Origin: Calditrichota bacterium
GTDB taxonomy: Bacteria; Electryoneota; RPQS01
Reading direction: 5' to 3'
Assembly: GCA_020637395.1 (NCBI GenBank)
Contig: JACJWA010000001.1
Location: 1,302,001-1,366,000, forward strand
DNA: 64,000 bases
The notes under the pieces were generated by a model. The model saw nothing but the letters and a program-made list of their open reading frames with translations. It ran no database searches and was not told the DNA's origin. Within the stretch, counting starts at the first letter, position 1; each line of letters starts with the position of its first letter. This document shows, piece after piece, positions 60,518-64,000 of the stretch. The translations under genes and the position numbers were made by a program.

Positions 60518-62931
60518 CAGGCGTGATGTCCTTCGGATCGCTTGACTCGTTTGCCTTTGACCGGTTCCAGCGTTATGTCCAGCGCGTGCCCAAGATCGCT
60601 GACGAAATGGAAACGCAAGCTTGACTTGATGTGATCGGGCACATAGAAGAGGTCCTTCTCATTGGCCTTTGGCATGACGATGGTCTTGATGCCGCGCCGC
60701 GCTGCCGCCACGATCTTCTCGCGTATACCGCCGACGGGCAGAACCTGTCCGATCAGCGTAATCTCGCCTGTCATGCACAAATCGTTGCGCGCCGCTCTTC
60801 CTGAAAGGAGTGAAGCCAAAGATGTCGTAAGAGCAATTCCTGCACTTGGCCCTTCTTTCGGCTGCGCGCCTTCAGGAATGTGAAGATGAATGTCTTGTTT
60901 AGAAAACTTCTCTTCCGCAATCTTCCACTCGGCCGCATGCGCGCGCAAATAGGACAAAGCAATTTGCGCGGACTCTTTCATCACGTCGCCCAACCGCCCG
61001 GTTACCTGAAGCTTGCCGTTGCCAGGCATCGCCGTGGATTCAATGATTAGAATTTCGCCGCCCACCGGAGTCCAGGCCAGCCCCAACGCCAATCCAATTT
61101 GCGGCGATTCCGGAAGCACGTCGTCCGCATAGGGCGCCGGTCCGAGATACTGAGCCGCATTCTTCGATGTTATCGTTATGCGTTTGCGTTTTCCTTCCGC
61201 CACGGAACGAGCGATCCTCCTGCAGATTGCTCCGATTCGCTGCTCAAGCTTGCGAACTCCCGCTTCGCGCGTGTAGCCGCGGATGATCGTCCGCATGCCG
61301 TCTTCTGCAATGCTCAAATGCGATTTTTTGAGACCCGCTTCTTCAATCTGGCGCGCCAAAAGGTAGCGGAGCCCGATCTGCACTTTTTCATCCGTGATGT
61401 AACTAGGAATCTCGATGATCTCCATACGGTCGCGCAGTGGACCCGGAATCTGTCCCATGTCGTTGGCCGTCGTGATAAAAAACACTGAAGACAGATCGTA
61501 CTCGACATCGAGATAGTGATCGCTGAACGTGTTGTTCTGCGCGGGGTCCAGCACTTCGAGCAGAGCCGAAGCGGGATCGCCACGAAAGTCCATTCCCAGT
61601 TTGTCAATCTCATCCAACATGATGACCGGGTTGTTCACTCCCAGCTTGCGAATGGATTGAATGATCCGCCCCGGCATCGCGCCCACATACGTTCGCCTGT
61701 GTCCACGAATCTCAGCTTCGTCGCGGACGCCGCCCAGACTCATGCGCACAAACTCCCGATTCATCGAACGGGCAATCGAACGTCCCAAGGAGGTCTTGCC
61801 AACTCCCGGAGGTCCCGCAAAACACAAGATTGGTCCCCGGTTGTCGCCTTTCAATTTTCGCACGGCGAGAAACTCAAGGATTCGCGTCTTGACTTCAGTC
61901 AGTCCGTAATGGTCTTCGTCGAGCTCTTTTTCGGCCTGAAGCAGGTCCAGCTCGTCGGTGGTACTCTTGCTCCAGGGCATCGAGACCAGCCAATCCACGT
62001 ACGTCCGCGAAACCGAGTATTCAGCCGATGACACAGACATCATCCGCATGCGATCCAATTCCTTCTGCGCGGCTTCAGATGCATGTGCCGGCAGCCCGGC
62101 TTCTTTGATCTTTCGTTCGAACTCCGCGACTTCCGCTCCCGTGTCGCTTTCCTCCCCAAGCTCCCGGCGGATCGCCTTCATCTGTTCCCGCAGGAAGTAC
62201 TCTTTCTGATTGGTCTCGAGCTCCCGCTCCACTTTCCCGCGGATTTCACTTCCAATTCTAAGCAGTTCAAGTTCGCGCGACAGATGCGTCGCGACCAACG
62301 TGAGCCGCCCTTCAAGATTATTCTCCTCGAGAATCTTCTGCTTATCCGCTATAGGAAGCGACAGATTCGACGCCACGATATCCGCAAGTGCCCCCGGATC
62401 GGAGATGTTGTGAATCGCAATCCGAACCTCTTCTGGAAGCGCGTGTTCCTCAGAGTATTTCGAAAAGTCGCTGACCACTTTTCTGGTCAGCCCTTCAATC
62501 TTCAGGTTCGTCTCGCGAGAGATTTGCAGCGGAGTGATCCGAACCTGCAGATACGGCTCAGTGGAAACAATCTCATTACGACGCACGCGGACCATGCCCT
62601 GAATCAAAACTCGGATGGAATCGTCCGGCATGCGGAACATCTTCATGATGTGCGCTGCTGTGCCGTATTCATAGAATTGATCTTCCGGCCGATCGCTGAC
62701 GGGTGTCTGCGCTCGTGAGAACGCCGCCACAACACGGTGCCCCGCAAGCGCGTCGTTCACCATGGCAATCATGGCGGGCGAAGTGATGGCAAGCGGAATG
62801 ATTGTATTTGGGAAGATCAAAACATCATTCAGCAGCAAAGCCGGACATACTTCCGGTATTCTTACCAGCCCGTCGGGACCTTCCACCCCAACGTTCTCAG
62901 ATTTCTTCTCCTGGTTCTTGTCGTCGCTCAT
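60517..62931 (-). CDS. lon: ATP-dependent protease Lon
   Basis: 804 aa from the ATG at 62931, with GAGGAG upstream on the hsp20 end; a GTG six bases further up is also in frame. LON substrate-binding N-domain (about 25-215), coiled coil, AAA+ domain with Walker A GPPGVGKTS and MLDEIDKLG, and protease domain with the Ser696-Lys739 dyad (GPSAG and REKIVAA). It degrades misfolded and regulatory proteins. The 4-nt overlap with hsp20 implies coupled expression of a holdase and a protease. Confidence 0.97.
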   Translation of the reverse strand: MSDDKNQEKKSENVGVEGPDGLVRIPEVCPALLLNDVLIFPNTIIPLAITSPAMIAMVNDALAGHRVVAAFSRAQTPVSDRPEDQFYEYGTAAHIMKMFRMPDDSIRVLIQGMVRVRRNEIVSTEPYLQVRITPLQISRETNLKIEGLTRKVVSDFSKYSEEHALPEEVRIAIHNISDPGALADIVASNLSLPIADKQKILEENNLEGRLTLVATHLSRELELLRIGSEIRGKVERELETNQKEYFLREQMKAIRRELGEESDTGAEVAEFERKIKEAGLPAHASEAAQKELDRMRMMSVSSAEYSVSRTYVDWLVSMPWSKSTTDELDLLQAEKELDEDHYGLTEVKTRILEFLAVRKLKGDNRGPILCFAGPPGVGKTSLGRSIARSMNREFVRMSLGGVRDEAEIRGHRRTYVGAMPGRIIQSIRKLGVNNPVIMLDEIDKLGMDFRGDPASALLEVLDPAQNNTFSDHYLDVEYDLSSVFFITTANDMGQIPGPLRDRMEIIEIPSYITDEKVQIGLRYLLARQIEEAGLKKSHLSIAEDGMRTIIRGYTREAGVRKLEQRIGAICRRIARSVAEGKRKRITITSKNAAQYLGPAPYADDVLPESPQIGLALGLAWTPVGGEILIIESTAMPGNGKLQVTGRLGDVMKESAQIALSYLRAHAAEWKIAEEKFSKQDIHLHIPEGAQPKEGPSAGIALTTSLASLLSGRAARNDLCMTGEITLIGQVLPVGGIREKIVAAARRGIKTIVMPKANEKDLFYVPDHIKSSLRFHFVSDLGHALDITLEPVKGKRVKRSEGHHA

Positions 62932-63401
62932 GACCACTCCTCAGGGAAGCGGCCCGCGCTGCGCGCGGAACCCAGCCCTTTCCCTTGCCAGCGCATCTTG
63001 ATACGCATCACTCCCAGATCAAACTCCATTTCCCAATCCTGTAGTGAAACTCCCTCGGGCAACTGGATCACTCGCTGAAAACTTCCCCGCTCGATTTCCA
63101 TGTGCAGGAACTCTCTCCGCCCTGATATCGCCGCGTCTTGACGTATTCCTTGCACGCGAAGGTAACCTGCTTCAATCTCTACTCGGGTATCGTCCGGACG
63201 GACGCCGGGAAGATGCACTTCAATAATCAGCAGTTCTTCATTTCCAAGAATATCTACCGCTGGAACCCATTGCGCCTGCCCGCCCCAGGGCAGCGGTCGG
63301 GAGCCTTGTTCAATTCGGATATATTCAAAGCGAAATTCCCGCACTTCGTCCCCCCTTTTGGGGCGTCCCCAGAGGGGGATCGTAGGAGCCAGTTCCGGCA
63401 T
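62928..63401 (-). CDS. Hsp20/alpha-crystallin small heat-shock protein
   Basis: 157 aa. The alpha-crystallin domain (about 45-135) shows VPAVDILGNEELLIIEVHLPG, in two parts, GYLRVQGIR and FQRVIQLPEGVS; the C-terminal IxI motif is weak. It holds unfolded proteins without ATP. AAGGAGAGAGG precedes the ATG. It is the first gene of the six-gene operon, with its promoter at 63487-63515. Confidence 0.93.
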   Translation of the reverse strand: MPELAPTIPLWGRPKRGDEVREFRFEYIRIEQGSRPLPWGGQAQWVPAVDILGNEELLIIEVHLPGVRPDDTRVEIEAGYLRVQGIRQDAAISGRREFLHMEIERGSFQRVIQLPEGVSLQDWEMEFDLGVMRIKMRWQGKGLGSARSAGRFPEEWS

Positions 63402-63453
63402 AACCTCTCTCCTTCGGACTCCTCTTGCGAGAGCCCGGCAATACTGTCTATTT

Positions 63454-63471
63454 CTGTTCGACTTAGAACAG
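63454..63471. promoter_or_regulatory. Palindrome in the hsp20 leader
   Basis: CTGTTC-N6-GAACAG, perfect 6-bp arms, just downstream of the predicted start of the hsp20 transcript. It could be a repressor operator or a leader hairpin. It is not the CIRCE or HAIR sequence. Confidence 0.45.
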
Positions 63472-63486
63472 ATGGCTCAAGCAAGT

Positions 63487-63515
63487 AATATGCCTAACCC
63501 AGCGCTAAATGTCAA
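63487..63515 (-). promoter_or_regulatory. Promoter of the hsp20-lon operon
   Basis: TTGACA, 17-bp spacer, CATATT on the minus strand. It is of housekeeping sigma type; no heat-shock sigma consensus was seen. Confidence 0.6.
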
Positions 63516-63543
63516 GTATTTTATTGGCTTACGAACGATGAGC

Positions 63544-63572
63544 TTGCAAAACGCTCGTTTTGAGCGTAAATT
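63544..63572 (+). promoter_or_regulatory. Promoter of the secreted nuclease/phosphatase gene, with operator-like spacer
   Basis: TTGCAA, 17-bp spacer, TAAATT. The spacer contains the inverted repeat ACGCTC-GTTTT-GAGCGT (63551-63567), which could bind a repressor between the two hexamers. Confidence 0.6.
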
Positions 63573-63620
63573 GTGAGTTGTCCAAATTGACATCTGCTAC
63601 TCACTCTACTTGCGAACAAG

Positions 63621-64000
63621 ATGAACATGTTTTCTCTGCGCCCGATGCTTCTGATCCTCATGATGCTGACACTTGTTACCGCCGGGCGCGCTCAGGATTA
63701 CGACACCCTCAGGGTTGCAACGTACAACCTCCTGAACTATCCCGGGACAACTTCAAGCGCCCGGAATCCTGAATTCCGTAAGACTCTGCATGCTATGGAC
63801 CCGGATATCCTGATCGTTCAGGAAATGACGTCGAGCGCCGGTGTGGCTGAATTTTTGGGACAGGTTCTGAACTTCGGTCAGCCCGGAACTTACACGAATG
63901 CCCCATTTTCCAACGGTCCAGACACGGACAATGCTCTCTATTACAAGCCCTCGCGCGTTTCGTTTTTGTCGCAAATTGTCCTAGAGACCGCCTTGCGTGA
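63621..64000 (+). CDS. Secreted endonuclease/exonuclease/phosphatase family protein (cut by window edge)
   Basis: 126 codons are present and the frame is open at the right edge. A signal peptide (about 1-25, with LLILMMLTLVTAGRAQ) is followed by LRVATYNLLNYPG and DPDILIVQEM, the first two motifs of the EEP fold (Asn and the metal-binding Glu), then NALYYKPSRV. Members of this fold cut DNA, RNA or phosphoesters. In FCB bacteria secreted EEP proteins often carry a sorting tail, which would lie outside the window. The ribosome binding site is weak; ATG at 63627 is an alternative. Confidence 0.85.
   Translation, partial: MNMFSLRPMLLILMMLTLVTAGRAQDYDTLRVATYNLLNYPGTTSSARNPEFRKTLHAMDPDILIVQEMTSSAGVAEFLGQVLNFGQPGTYTNAPFSNGPDTDNALYYKPSRVSFLSQIVLETALR

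Overview
The window looks like a chromosomal segment of an uncultured Gram-negative bacterium of the FCB superphylum (Bacteroidetes/Chlorobi/Fibrobacteres and relatives such as Zixibacteria, KSB1, Calditrichota or Electryoneota). The evidence is several very large secreted proteins that end in the YPNPFNP-type (FlgD-like, type IX secretion) sorting domain, several gingipain-like (peptidase C25) proteins, and AlgD-like and O-antigen-ligase-like envelope genes. Base composition is moderately GC-rich. The exact phylum cannot be fixed from sequence alone. No rRNA operon, IS element, prophage or CRISPR array was seen.

Layout. 1-1645: ruvC (cut by the left edge), yebC and a B12-binding methylmalonyl-CoA mutase subunit, all minus. 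1785-7841: clpB and dnaK, both minus, separated by an AT-rich insertion carrying a two-gene DUF2158-like/TIR-transmembrane operon with its own promoter, followed by about 640 bp of hairpin-rich non-coding DNA with a gene remnant. 7994-10602: an operon of a SANT/Myb-like HTH protein, a histidine ammonia-lyase and a carboxymuconolactone-decarboxylase-like protein. 10658-33983: secreted proteins and envelope functions: a C25-like protein with sorting tail, a small secreted beta-rich protein, SppA, an O-antigen-ligase-like membrane protein, tRNA-Glu and tRNA-His, a 1279-aa hybrid histidine kinase, and two tandem paralogous C25-like giants. 34085-46221: initiator tRNA, then M1 aminopeptidase (sorting tail), pyruvate phosphate dikinase, YigZ and a CNNM/CBS protein in one direction, a fourth C25-like protein with an intact catalytic dyad, then gamma-carbonic anhydrase and cold-shock protein. 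46552-53137: a small membrane protein with a hairpin-rich leader, an AlgD-like dehydrogenase with a GT4 glycosyltransferase, an M24 aminopeptidase, a methyltransferase, tRNA-Gly and a lipoprotein. 53180-63401: a tightly overlapped operon hsp20-lon-comF-subtilase-coaE-S9 peptidase. 63621-64000: start of a secreted endonuclease/exonuclease/phosphatase protein.

How it works together. The window is rich in proteolysis: extracellular S8, M1, C25 and S9 peptidases, an M24 aminopeptidase, intracellular Lon, ClpB, DnaK and Hsp20, and SppA in the membrane. This fits a peptide-using heterotroph, with histidine ammonia-lyase and a methylmalonyl-CoA mutase subunit as possible amino-acid and propionate routes (inference). 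A recurring promoter form (TTGC or TTGA -35, usually 17-bp spacer, TANATT-like -10) appears before protein genes and tRNAs.

The points most worth a second look are the TIR-transmembrane/DUF2158-like pair in an AT-rich island between two chaperone genes, and three C25-like proteins that keep the catalytic Cys but have lost the canonical catalytic His (Ser in the one with a gapless alignment), next to a fourth with both residues.
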